Assembly (NCBI RefSeq): GCF_002723975.1
Contig: NZ_BEWO01000025.1
Coordinates: 1 to 32,408 of the forward strand
Length of the DNA: 32,408 bases
Reading direction: 5' to 3'
Source: Gluconobacter japonicus
Lineage (GTDB): Bacteria > Pseudomonadota > Alphaproteobacteria > Acetobacterales > Acetobacteraceae
Shown in pieces: positions 8,908-16,851 of the stretch. Below the pieces are notes generated by a model. The model did not search any database and was not told where the DNA came from. It worked only from the letters and a program-made list of their open reading frames with translations. Position 1 is the stretch's first letter; every line of letters begins with the position of its first letter. A program made the position numbers and the translations under genes.

Positions 8908-11832
8908 TTAAGCAGACAGGCGTTCTGCGATGGTCTCCATAACCCTGGCGCGGATTTCAACCTTGCCTTCGGGGGTCAGACGCGTGTCCCACGTTCGCAG
9001 GGATTTGCTGGAATCTTCAAGACAGATCCCGTTTTCCAGATTGAAATGCTGTTTGTAAAGCGGGGAGGCGACAACGAGCTGCCCCCGCAGATCCCCTATG
9101 ATGCCGCGTCCGATGATATTGGCCTTCGAGAATGGGTCATGGTTGTCCACGGCAAAAACGCGGGCTGATGTATTTTCCGTTTCCGGCAGATAAAACAGGG
9201 CGATCTGCGCACCTTCATACCAGGCAACCACGCCTGATCGTGGGACCAGATCGTTCTTGTTGCACAGGGCCGTCCATTCCACCGGACCCGCGCCTTCCAA
9301 AAAGGTAGCCTGATTGGGGGCTGGTTTGACCTGATCGCGCTCGGGAACAAGCTGAACGTTTGGATCGGGGCGGCTGTCATTGACAAAAGTGCGGAAGCGC
9401 TTGAGCTTCTCGCCGTCCGTCAGGGCATCCTTCCATTCACAGTGGTATGTTTCGACCACATGCTGCATCTGCTGTTCCAGCTCTTCGGCAATGCCAAGGC
9501 TGTCCTTGATGATGACGTCTTTGAGATAATCGAGACCGCCCTCCAGACCTTCCCGCCAGACAGACGTGCGCTGGAGCTTGTCTGCGGTACGGATGTAGAA
9601 CATCAGGAAGCGGTCGATGTATTTCACGAGCGTTTCTGAATCGAGATCGGTCGCGAAAAGCTCTGCATGGCGCGGACGCATCCCGCCATTGCCACAGACA
9701 TACAGGTTCCAGCCGTTTTCCGTAGCGATAATGCCCACATCCTTGCTCTGCGCCTCGGCGCATTCCCGCGTACAGCCGGATACGGCGAATTTGAGCTTGT
9801 GCGGAGAGCGCAGCCCCTTATAGCGGTTCTCAAGATCCAGCGCCTTACCGACGCTATCCTGCACGCCATAACGGCACCATGTGCTGCCAACACAGGATTT
9901 TACCGTCCGTGTGGACTTTCCATAAGCATGGCCCGTCTCAAACCCTGCCTCCAGAAGCTCTCCCCAGATTTCGGGAAGCTGGTGGAGTTGAGCGCCAAAC
10001 AGATCGACACGCTGGCCACCGGTGATCTTGGTGTAGAGGCCATATTTCTTTGCAACCTGCCCCAGGACAATCAGCTTGTCCGGGGTAATTTCGCCACCTG
10101 CAATGCGAGGAACTACCGAGTAGGTGCCGTTCTTCTGCATATTGGCCATGAACGTGTCGTTCGTGTCCTGCAAAGGAATATAGAGCGGATCGGTGATCGG
10201 CTTGTTCCATGCCGAGGCAAGGATCGAGCCAATGGTTGGCTTGCAGATATCGCAGCCTAAACCGCCATTACCGTGGCGTGTCATCAGCTCTTCAAAGCTG
10301 CGGATGCCATGGACACGAACGAGGGAGTACAACTCCTGACGTGTATGGGAAAAATGCTCGCAAAGGCTGTGATCGACCTCGATGCCCCGGGCGGAAAGTT
10401 CCGTTTCGAACACGCTCTTGAGCAGAGCCGCGCAGCCGCCGCAGCCTGTACTGGCCTTTGTGCTCTGCTTGAGCGTGGCCAGATCGGCGCAACCCGCATC
10501 AATGGCGCTACAGATCGAGCCTTTCGTAACGTTGTGGCAGGAGCAGATCATGGCCGTATCAGGCAGGGCGTCCGCGCCCAGAAGCTCTGCCCCTTCATCA
10601 CGCGGCAGGATCAGTGCGGCGGGGTCAGCCGGCGGTTTGATGCCGTTCTGAACATACTGGAAGATGGTATCATAATAGGAGTTGTCTCCGACGAGGATCG
10701 CCCCTGTCACGCGCTGGCCATCCGCAGAGAGAACGAGGCGGCGATAGGAGCCGTCTGCTTCGCCGATAAAGCGATAGCTCGTCGCGCCGTGCTCACGGCC
10801 ATGTGCATCGCCGATCGAGCCGACATCCACGCCTTGGAGTTTGAGTTTGGTGGACATGTCCGCCCCCGTGAAGGCGGCATCTTCTCCGGCCAGCAGGGAG
10901 GCCACAGTGCGCGCCATGGTGTATCCCGGCCCGACCAGACCAAAGACCTGATCCTGCCAGAGGGCGCATTCGCCTATGGCAAAAATGTCCGGATCGGACG
11001 TCCTGCACTGATTGTCGATCACGATGCCGCCACGGGCTCCCACAGCCAGCCCGCAGGCCCGCCCGAGTTGATCCGTGGGGCGGATACCGGCAGAGAAAAC
11101 AACCATATCGGTTTCAAACGAAGGACTGTCTGCAAATATCAGACGATGACGATGCTGCTCCCCTGCAACGATTTCTCTGGTCGCATGTGACGTTCTCACA
11201 TCGATACCCAGCGCCTCGATGCGGCTGCGGAGCGCACGGCCACCATCTTCATCGAGCTGGGCTGACATCAGATGTGTTCCAAGCTGGACGACGCTGACCT
11301 CCAGACCAAGAAGTTTCAGGGCGTGAGCGGCTTCCAGACCAAGCAGGCCCCCACCAATGACAGTTCCGTGGCGAGCTCCTTCGGCTGCAGCCCGGATAAC
11401 GTCCAGATCTTCAAGGGTTCGGTAGACCAGTCCCGCAGTTCCGGTATTGCCCGGGACTGACGGAACGAAAGGCGTGGAACCTGTTGCCAGGATCAGGGTG
11501 TTGTAGGGCAGAAGACCGTCTTCGCTTTCAACGGTCTTGGCGTCACGGTCGATCCGCATGACAGGAACACCCAGATGCATGGTGATGCCGTGAGCCGAGT
11601 GAAAATCTTCCTCATGCAGACGCAGGGCCAGCGCATCCTGACCCGTCATGTATTCCGTAAGATGAACGCGGTCATAGGCATGGTGGGGTTCAGCACCAAA
11701 AACATGGATTTGATGCGTTTCATGCAGTCCGTGCATGACGAGCTGCTCGGCACAGTAATGTCCAACCATTCCGTTGCCGATGATGATGATGTTCTCTTTC
11801 ATGGTCATCCGTCCGTTCTGTGGGTCAGTCAT
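8908..11832 (-). CDS. nirB: NirBD fusion, NAD(P)H-dependent assimilatory nitrite reductase
   Basis: A 974-residue protein that reduces nitrite to ammonium. Residues 13-410 are the FAD/NAD(P)H module (IIIIGNGMVG; TVIGGGLLGLEAA near 158). A Bfd-like 2Fe-2S segment has Cys430, 432, 464 and 467. About residues 560-830 are the sirohaem/4Fe-4S domain with Cys647 and Cys653 (SCVGSTWCRYG) and Cys687 and Cys691 (SGCTRECAEA). About residues 850-960 form a NirD domain, normally a separate small subunit. Like other NirD proteins, this domain lacks Rieske cysteines. Three starts are possible: 11832, 11808 and 11802. The last two, MTMKEN and MKEN, fit the family best and have a GGACGG nearby. The 11832 ATG lies two bases after the porin stop, so translational coupling is likely. 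Confidence 0.92.
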   Translation of the reverse strand: MTDPQNGRMTMKENIIIIGNGMVGHYCAEQLVMHGLHETHQIHVFGAEPHHAYDRVHLTEYMTGQDALALRLHEEDFHSAHGITMHLGVPVMRIDRDAKTVESEDGLLPYNTLILATGSTPFVPSVPGNTGTAGLVYRTLEDLDVIRAAAEGARHGTVIGGGLLGLEAAHALKLLGLEVSVVQLGTHLMSAQLDEDGGRALRSRIEALGIDVRTSHATREIVAGEQHRHRLIFADSPSFETDMVVFSAGIRPTDQLGRACGLAVGARGGIVIDNQCRTSDPDIFAIGECALWQDQVFGLVGPGYTMARTVASLLAGEDAAFTGADMSTKLKLQGVDVGSIGDAHGREHGATSYRFIGEADGSYRRLVLSADGQRVTGAILVGDNSYYDTIFQYVQNGIKPPADPAALILPRDEGAELLGADALPDTAMICSCHNVTKGSICSAIDAGCADLATLKQSTKASTGCGGCAALLKSVFETELSARGIEVDHSLCEHFSHTRQELYSLVRVHGIRSFEELMTRHGNGGLGCDICKPTIGSILASAWNKPITDPLYIPLQDTNDTFMANMQKNGTYSVVPRIAGGEITPDKLIVLGQVAKKYGLYTKITGGQRVDLFGAQLHQLPEIWGELLEAGFETGHAYGKSTRTVKSCVGSTWCRYGVQDSVGKALDLENRYKGLRSPHKLKFAVSGCTRECAEAQSKDVGIIATENGWNLYVCGNGGMRPRHAELFATDLDSETLVKYIDRFLMFYIRTADKLQRTSVWREGLEGGLDYLKDVIIKDSLGIAEELEQQMQHVVETYHCEWKDALTDGEKLKRFRTFVNDSRPDPNVQLVPERDQVKPAPNQATFLEGAGPVEWTALCNKNDLVPRSGVVAWYEGAQIALFYLPETENTSARVFAVDNHDPFSKANIIGRGIIGDLRGQLVVASPLYKQHFNLENGICLEDSSKSLRTWDTRLTPEGKVEIRARVMETIAERLSA

Positions 11833-11834
11833 GG

Positions 11835-13471
11835 TCAGAACTTGAATTCGAGGGTCTGCATGTAAAATGCGTCGCTCTTCGCGCCTGCTGCGTGCATGCT
11901 ACGGGACGCGATGAAGCCCACAATGTCGTGCGTCCAGGTCCAGTGCGGAGCAAAATTCCAGGCAAGCTGCGTCTGGGGAGCAGCTCCGATAAAGCCGCCG
12001 GATAACCCATTGCGCCAGGAATAGATCTTGCCTGTGCCATAAACCGCATCCTGTGTGCTTTCCCGCCAGAAGAAAGGAACATGCAGCTTGAAGTGAAGGT
12101 TTTTCCGCAGGGCGAATGTTGCCAGCGGCCCCACACCGATCAGGTTCTGGGACGTCACGGACAAGGTGACGTCATTGTAGTACGGCAGAGGAAAATAGGG
12201 GGAGGCAAATGTTCCGACTGCGCCATCCTTGCTATGATAGGAGCCGCCGGAAAAAAGATCGGCCTGCAGACCAGCGCTCGGCTTGGTCGCAAGATCAGGA
12301 CGGTTATACAGCAGGGATGCATTAACAGCATAAGCCCGTACAGCACGGGTGGGCTGCCTTTCCTGTGCTGGCCGAAACTGGCCTCCCTGAAACACACCGC
12401 TCAGGCTCGTCGAGAAAGGGCCGATATTTCCCCATAGTCGCATGCCGACATTGTCCCGACGGCTGGAACCTGCCTCTGTACCCGTTGTCGTCGGGATAGA
12501 TGCTGTGGAGCCACTGTAGAGATAACCGATGTAAAAGACGTCTGCGAAAAGCTGACTCTTCTTTCCCATGGCTCTGAATGCAGGAAGCGCCGTGGACGTC
12601 ATGGCGCCATACATCCGGGCACTGTAGTTCGTGCCATCTCCAAAGACAGCATCAGGCAGTTTGTTGGTCTGCATGAAATCAAACAGATCCACCCGAAAAC
12701 GTTTCCAGATGGCATAGCCACGGCTACCATCCCAGGTCTGCTGTGCATTCGTCAGGTCCCGGGCGGACTGCATGAAGACAGGCGTATCAAGGAAGACCTG
12801 TCGACCACCAATAATGCCGGCTTTGGCTCCCAGAAGATTGCCCTTCACTTCCAGAATACCCTGCTGGAGATCCAGTCGTTCCCGCTGCACCCCTGTCTGG
12901 TATCCGTAGGTATTGGAGCCTCCTGCGACGCCGTACAGGAACTCGGCATAAGCGCGGACATGCGCTCCCAGATGAAGATCGGCGCCATAAAGATTGCGCA
13001 GAAGAACCCGGTTGGCGTTGGTCTTGCCTGCCGTTCCCATCATGGGCTGGTTTTCGTAGACATAACGGAGGCGTTCTTCCGCGTTCAGAGAAAGCCAGAT
13101 ACTTCCGCTTTCATTCAGGCGAATATATTTCAGGCGGCTGAACCAGTCATTCCTGCGCTGTTCCGGCGGGGTATTAACGATATCGCTCCAGTCTTCCGCC
13201 CAACGAACCTGACCAAAGCCTGCCATTGACCCGAAACCGGATGCGGCTCCGTTCCCCGCATTGAAAGCATCCCAGTCCGGGGAGTGCGCGGAGCGGTTTT
13301 GCTGGGTGTGAACCGGCGGAGTGACGGCTTTTGTTCTGGAGCGTTCGGACAGATGAACCCCGACATGGGGGTTGGGAGTATCGTCAGCTTTCACAATGCC
13401 AGCCCCCCCAAAGCAAGACCTGCCAGCCCGGGCGCATAGGGAAGGGGAGAGAAGACGGAAAGACCAGTCAT
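11835..13471 (-). pseudogene. alginate-export-type outer membrane porin, signal sequence out of frame at a G7 tract
   Basis: The body (frame open from about 13520 down to the TGA at 11835) is an outer-membrane beta-barrel of the alginate-export porin family. It has repeated alternating strands, blocks such as NESGSIWLSLNAEERLRY, GIIGGRQVFLDTP and LDLQQGILEVKG, and a C-terminal strand ending in Phe (TLEFKF). No good start exists in that frame; only a TTG inside narK is available. The natural start is the ATG at 13471, which overlaps the narK stop as TGATG and is preceded by GGGAGA. It encodes MTGLSVFSPLPYAPGLAGLA, a signal-like hydrophobic segment, but reaches a stop just after seven G (13403-13409). 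One extra G joins it to GIVKADDTPNPHVG. The protein is therefore off, phase-variable, or the tract is misread. It probably admits nitrate or another anion or sugar; the substrate is inferred from position only. Confidence 0.8.
13403..13409 (-). repeat. G7 homopolymer in porin signal region
   Basis: Seven consecutive G on the coding strand (C on the plus strand) sit where the signal-sequence frame and the barrel frame of the porin part. Eight G (or five) would fuse them. Position and type match slipped-strand switches known for surface proteins. Confidence 0.85.
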
Positions 13472-14652
13472 CAGCCGATCTCCCGCCAGCGATGGTGACA
13501 CAGTACAACGGCGATGCAAGCAATCAGGCAGATCCCGGCGAAAGCGAGAAATCCCGGCCCGTAAGAATTGACGATCTGTCGGGCTTCCCCCAGTGAGAGC
13601 GCCAGGTAGAAGCCGCCGACCCCGCCGGCCATACCGACCAGCCCTGTCAGAATGCCGACCTGACGCGGGAAGCGTGCTGGAACAAGCTGAAAAACCGCGC
13701 CATTGCCCAGCCCGAGCGTTACCATCCCCAGAAGGAATACCGGGAATGCGAGATAGATTGTCGGAAGTCCAAGGGCGATGACGCAAAAGCAGCCTGCCGC
13801 GACCGCGTACAGGATGGCCAGGGCTTTGGTGCCGCCCACCCGGTCGGCAAAGGCACCTCCAACAGGACGGACAAAAGAGCCTACGAAAACGACAAATGCC
13901 GTACACGCACCAGCAATGGTGGGAGAGAGATTGTACTGGTCGTTGAAATAGATGGTGAGGAAAGACGCGAGACCCACAAACCCACCAAAGGTCACGCTGT
14001 AGAAGAACATCAGCAGCCAGCTATCGCCGGATCCAAGAACTGGACCCCATGAGCACAGGCCCGAAGATGCTGGCCGACTGACGGGCTCTCTGGCCAGAAT
14101 AAGGAAAAGCAGCAGAACGCAGATGAGCGGAAGCGTCGCAAGTCCGATGACGTTGCGCCATCCCACCACAACCGCCAGTCCGGGCGCAAAAAGTGAGGCC
14201 AGTGCGGTTCCTGAGTTGCCTGCGCCAGCAATACCGAGCGCGGTGCCTTGATAATGTGGGGGATACCAGACAGAGGCGAGGGGAAGAGCAATGGCGAAAG
14301 ACGCGCCTGCAACGCCGAGAATACCCGCCAGCCCAAACATCTGGGCGTAGGTATGCGGCGCAAGGTACCAAGTTAAGGCAAGGCCTATAATGACTGTAAG
14401 CTGTGCGGCAATCGCAACACGGCGAGGGCCGAACATGTCTACAAGTCCACCTGCCAGCACGCGAAACGCAGCTCCAGCCAGGACAGGAGTAGCAACAAGC
14501 AGGCCTTTCTGCCCGGCATTCAGATGCAGGTCATGCGCAATGGCAATGCCGAGAGGGCCCAGCAACACCCAGATCATGAATGAGACGTCGAAATACAGAA
14601 AAGCGGCCAGCAGGGTTGGTGCGTGCCCGGCTTTCAGGAAACCCCTGTCCAC
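13471..14652 (-). CDS. narK: NarK-type MFS nitrate/nitrite transporter
   Basis: A 393-residue polytopic inner-membrane protein with about 12 hydrophobic segments. It matches the nitrate/nitrite porter family: DVSFMIWVLLGPLGIAIAHDL in the first helix, RVLAGGLVDMFGPRR in the first cytoplasmic loop, and the Gly-rich nitrate signature AGNSGTALASLFAPGLA in helix 5. A second Gly-rich stretch (GMVTLGLGNGAVFQLVP) occurs near helix 10 or 11. It starts at a GTG (14652) with only a weak GGAA upstream. It is the first gene of the operon and would bring nitrate into the cytoplasm for the reductase. A structured leader with two ANTAR-type hairpins lies 58-135 bases upstream of the start. Its stop overlaps the start of the porin (TGATG). 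Confidence 0.92.
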   Translation of the reverse strand: MDRGFLKAGHAPTLLAAFLYFDVSFMIWVLLGPLGIAIAHDLHLNAGQKGLLVATPVLAGAAFRVLAGGLVDMFGPRRVAIAAQLTVIIGLALTWYLAPHTYAQMFGLAGILGVAGASFAIALPLASVWYPPHYQGTALGIAGAGNSGTALASLFAPGLAVVVGWRNVIGLATLPLICVLLLFLILAREPVSRPASSGLCSWGPVLGSGDSWLLMFFYSVTFGGFVGLASFLTIYFNDQYNLSPTIAGACTAFVVFVGSFVRPVGGAFADRVGGTKALAILYAVAAGCFCVIALGLPTIYLAFPVFLLGMVTLGLGNGAVFQLVPARFPRQVGILTGLVGMAGGVGGFYLALSLGEARQIVNSYGPGFLAFAGICLIACIAVVLCHHRWREIG

Positions 14653-14694
14653 GATACATTTCCAGACGAGGCATCAAACCAAGGATGCATCATC

Positions 14695-14707
14695 GCCCCT
14701 GCGGGGC
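14695..14707 (-). promoter_or_regulatory. GC-rich hairpin, candidate conditional terminator in narK leader
   Basis: In the narK transcript, GCCCC and GGGGC pair around a GCA loop directly downstream of the second ANTAR hairpin. Its CCCC arm can instead pair with the GGGG at the foot of that hairpin, so the two structures compete, as antitermination needs. There is no clear U run after it, so whether it terminates RNA polymerase is uncertain. Confidence 0.4.
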
Positions 14708-14709
14708 CA

Positions 14710-14729
14710 GTGGACCGCCATTGATCCAC
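14710..14729 (-). promoter_or_regulatory. ANTAR target hairpin P2 in narK leader
   Basis: In the transcript, arms GUGGAUC and GGUCCAC form a 7-bp stem with a hexaloop AAUGGC. The loop has A at position 1 and G at position 4, the pattern recognised by ANTAR proteins such as NasT and EutV. It can be extended by GGG pairing with downstream CCC. Confidence 0.65.
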
Positions 14730-14763
14730 CCCATGCGTCTCCGTCCTGATCGGACAAACCCGA

Positions 14764-14787
14764 CTCTCCGCCGACACTGACGGAGAA
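14764..14787 (-). promoter_or_regulatory. ANTAR target hairpin P1 in narK leader
   Basis: In the transcript, arms UUCUCCGUC and GGCGGAGAG form a 9-bp stem, including G-U pairs, with a hexaloop AGUGUC (A at 1, G at 4). It lies 34 bases upstream of P2. Two such hairpins in tandem before a nasT-linked operon are the expected NasT antitermination site. Confidence 0.65.
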
Positions 14788-15016
14788 TCATCATACTAAG
14801 ACATACTTTACTATCACGGAATGGTCCGATTTCGGAATAGAAAATTATTTAATCGAGATGATTACAAACATTACAATCGCTACTGACTGTGGGTTGCGTT
14901 GAACGCCTAAAGCGTCGAACAAACGGACTTGGCTAATGAGACCAAGAGGGTTTTCAATGAGACAGAGTCGGCCGAGTTCGACGTCATAATTAGGAAACAT
15001 ATCCTGAAGTTTCTGA

Positions 15017-15280
15017 AAAAAGAAGGGAGCAATCGGCGCTGACACATTTCTCTGCCCTTCCTCCCTGATCGAAACGCGTGCCGTTGCCACGCTACCTCTT
15101 TATGCCGCTCAAAGTCTTGCTGCTGTTTCAGGCCTTACTGTCTGCGCGGCACCCATTGATTTGGGAGACTACTTTGTATCGATCCCCTGGCAGAGAACGG
15201 CCGATAATCCCTGGATGCGTCAGATTATGAGCGATGCCTTCCTGGCGATTTTACTGGACTTAGAAGCAATGTATTCAGGT
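15017..15280 (+). pseudogene. LysR-type regulator C-terminal remnant
   Basis: The frame after the TGA at 15014-15016 reads ADTFLCPSSLIETRAVATLP, then LYAAQSLAAVSGLTVCAAPIDLG and DYFVSIPWQRTADNPWMR. This has the order and spacing of the end of a LysR substrate-binding domain (the VATLP block, then PIDLG, then the IPWQRTADNPWMR-type end). The upstream part on the plus strand (about 14880-15014) keeps only scattered similarity and several stops. No helix-turn-helix is found. An IS5-family element begins directly after it at 15281. It lies divergent to narK and may once have regulated nitrogen genes. The family is judged by eye and the gene is clearly non-functional. Confidence 0.5.
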
Positions 15281-16570
15281 GGAGGGTTCGAAAAACCCTC
15301 TGGTTTTTGGGCCCTCTGTGTGATTCCATTCCTCATGTGGAGAGTGGGGGGCTAGCTTATGAAGCCGCCGGCTTTCTTTGATGTTGAAGAGCGTCTTGCT
15401 CGGCTGAGCGGGCTTGGTGATCAGCTCGCAGCATTTTCCCGGACTGTGGATTTCGAAACATTACGTTCTGACCTGGATAAAGCTCTGGCCTATGCAGACG
15501 GCAGTAAAGGCGGTCGTCCACCGTTTGATCCGGTTCTGATGTTCAAGATTTTGGTCATCCAGACGTTGAACAACCTGTCCGACGAACGGACGGAATATCT
15601 GATCAACGATCGGCTTTCCTTCATGCGTTTTCTTGGTCTGGGGCTGTCGGACCGCGTACCCGATGCCAAAACGGTCTGGCTGTTTCGCGAACGTCTGACC
15701 CAGGGGGGTGCGATTGAAAAGCTGTTTGAGCGGTTTGACGCGATCCTGAGGACTGCCGGTTATTTGCCAATGTCAGGCCAGATCGTGGATGCGACATTGG
15801 TGGCAGCTCCAAAGCAGCGCAACACCAATGCTGAGAAAGCAGATATTCGGGAGGGACGGATCCCACAGGACTGGCAGGACAAGCCCTCAAAGCTTTCTCA
15901 CAAAGATCGTCATGCACGCTGGACTTTGAAGTTTACCAAGGCAAAGCGGCAGGATGACGGAACGATCCCCGCAACGGATCTCGCCATTCCCTTCTTTGGC
16001 TACAAATCCCACATTTCCATCGACCGGAAGTTTCGGCTGATCCGGAAGTGGAAAGCGACAGATGCAGCAGCCAGTGATGGTGCCCGACTGCGCGAGGGGC
16101 TGCTGGACAAAACCAACACCGCCTCAACAGTCTGGGCAGACACAGCCTACCGCTCAAAAGCCAACGAAGACTTCATGGACAAGCAGGGCTTTGTCTCGAA
16201 GGTCCACAGGAAAAAGCCGCATCTCAAACCCATGCCCCGGCACATCCAGCGCTCCAATGCCGGAAAGTCCATTATTCGATCGCGTGTCGAACATGTCTTT
16301 GCTGATCAGAAGTCACAGACCGGGCTGTTCGTCCGGACTGTGGGCATAACTCGAGCCACCATGAGGATCGGGCTGGCCAATATCGTCTATAATATGCGCC
16401 GCTTCCTTTTCCTCGAGAGGATCAGCGCCGCCGCGTAGCAATCCAAAGCCAATGTCCAACGCTCTGCGAAAGACGCAGCGCTAAAATCAGAGACAAGAAC
16501 CATCAACCAACACGAAATAACCCTGAAATCAGGATCCAATGGCCCCGATCAAAGGTTCTTCGATCCCTCT
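15281..16570 (+). mobile_element. IS5-family insertion sequence, copy 1 (intact)
   Basis: An element of about 1.29 kb bounded by GGAGGGTTCGAA at the left and TTCGATCCCTCT at the right, which are imperfect inverted repeats. The same ends occur in the copies at 20168-21435 and 32054 onward. No direct target duplication is visible. The left flank is a LysR remnant and the right flank is an SRAP remnant, so the two flanks belong to different genes. This suggests recombination between copies rather than one simple insertion. Confidence 0.85.
15359..16438 (+). CDS. IS5-family transposase
   Basis: A 359-residue DDE transposase with no interruption. An N-terminal DUF772-like region (GGRPPFDPVLMFKILVIQTL, NLSDERTEYLINDRLSFMRF) is followed by the catalytic core: Asp144 in QIVDATLVAAPKQRNT, Asp261 in WADTAYRSKANE and Glu311 in SRVEHVFADQ. 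The start ATG follows GGGGGGCTAGCTT, and the length fits the IS5 group of the family. It is the only complete transposase gene of this type here and could drive movement of the related defective copies and the 86-bp element. Residue identity with copy 2 is high over the whole length. Confidence 0.93.
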   Translation: MKPPAFFDVEERLARLSGLGDQLAAFSRTVDFETLRSDLDKALAYADGSKGGRPPFDPVLMFKILVIQTLNNLSDERTEYLINDRLSFMRFLGLGLSDRVPDAKTVWLFRERLTQGGAIEKLFERFDAILRTAGYLPMSGQIVDATLVAAPKQRNTNAEKADIREGRIPQDWQDKPSKLSHKDRHARWTLKFTKAKRQDDGTIPATDLAIPFFGYKSHISIDRKFRLIRKWKATDAAASDGARLREGLLDKTNTASTVWADTAYRSKANEDFMDKQGFVSKVHRKKPHLKPMPRHIQRSNAGKSIIRSRVEHVFADQKSQTGLFVRTVGITRATMRIGLANIVYNMRRFLFLERISAAA

Positions 16571-16838
16571 AGATGATGCCACGAAGCCGCTCCGCTTCTT
16601 TGCCGGGATCTGGACGTCCTGGACCTCGGTGCGCAAGCTCAAGGAAGGCGAGGTCACGACCGATCTTCTCGGTTTCCTGACCACGGAAGCCAATGGCGTA
16701 GTCGCGCCCTATCATCCCCAAGCCATGCCTGTCATTCTGGAAAGCCGCGAGGAGATCGAGACCTGGCTGACGGCTCCCACTCCGATCGCTTTGCAACTCC
16801 AGAGACCGTTGCAAAAGTCATCTCTTGCGGTTCTCTGA
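16571..16838 (+). pseudogene. SOS-response-associated peptidase (YedK/SRAP) C-terminal remnant
   Basis: The reading frame to 16838 gives TKPLRFFAGIWTSWTSVRK, then TTEANGVVAPYHPQAMPVIL and ETWLTAPTPIALQLQRPL. These are the typical last blocks of the SRAP (DUF159, YedK/HMCES) family, which crosslinks to abasic sites in single-stranded DNA. The N-terminal part with the catalytic Cys2 is missing because the IS5 copy ends at 16570. An ATG within the IS end (16539) opens a chimeric 99-residue frame whose first 11 or so residues come from the element, so a short protein could be made but not an active one. Confidence 0.75.
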
Positions 16839-16851
16839 CCAGATGAACGAT

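Noticed and set aside
10273-11190. 305-residue plus-strand frame inside nirBD
   Set aside because: Antisense shadow of the well-conserved NirB domain.
13472-13523. TTG start for the porin within narK
   Set aside because: Gives an Arg/Cys-rich N-terminus that is not a signal peptide; the coupled ATG at 13471 is far more plausible.
14845-15090. 81-residue minus-strand frame upstream of narK
   Set aside because: The plus strand of the same DNA reads as a decayed LysR gene, which explains the composition better; no ribosome binding site was seen for the minus frame.
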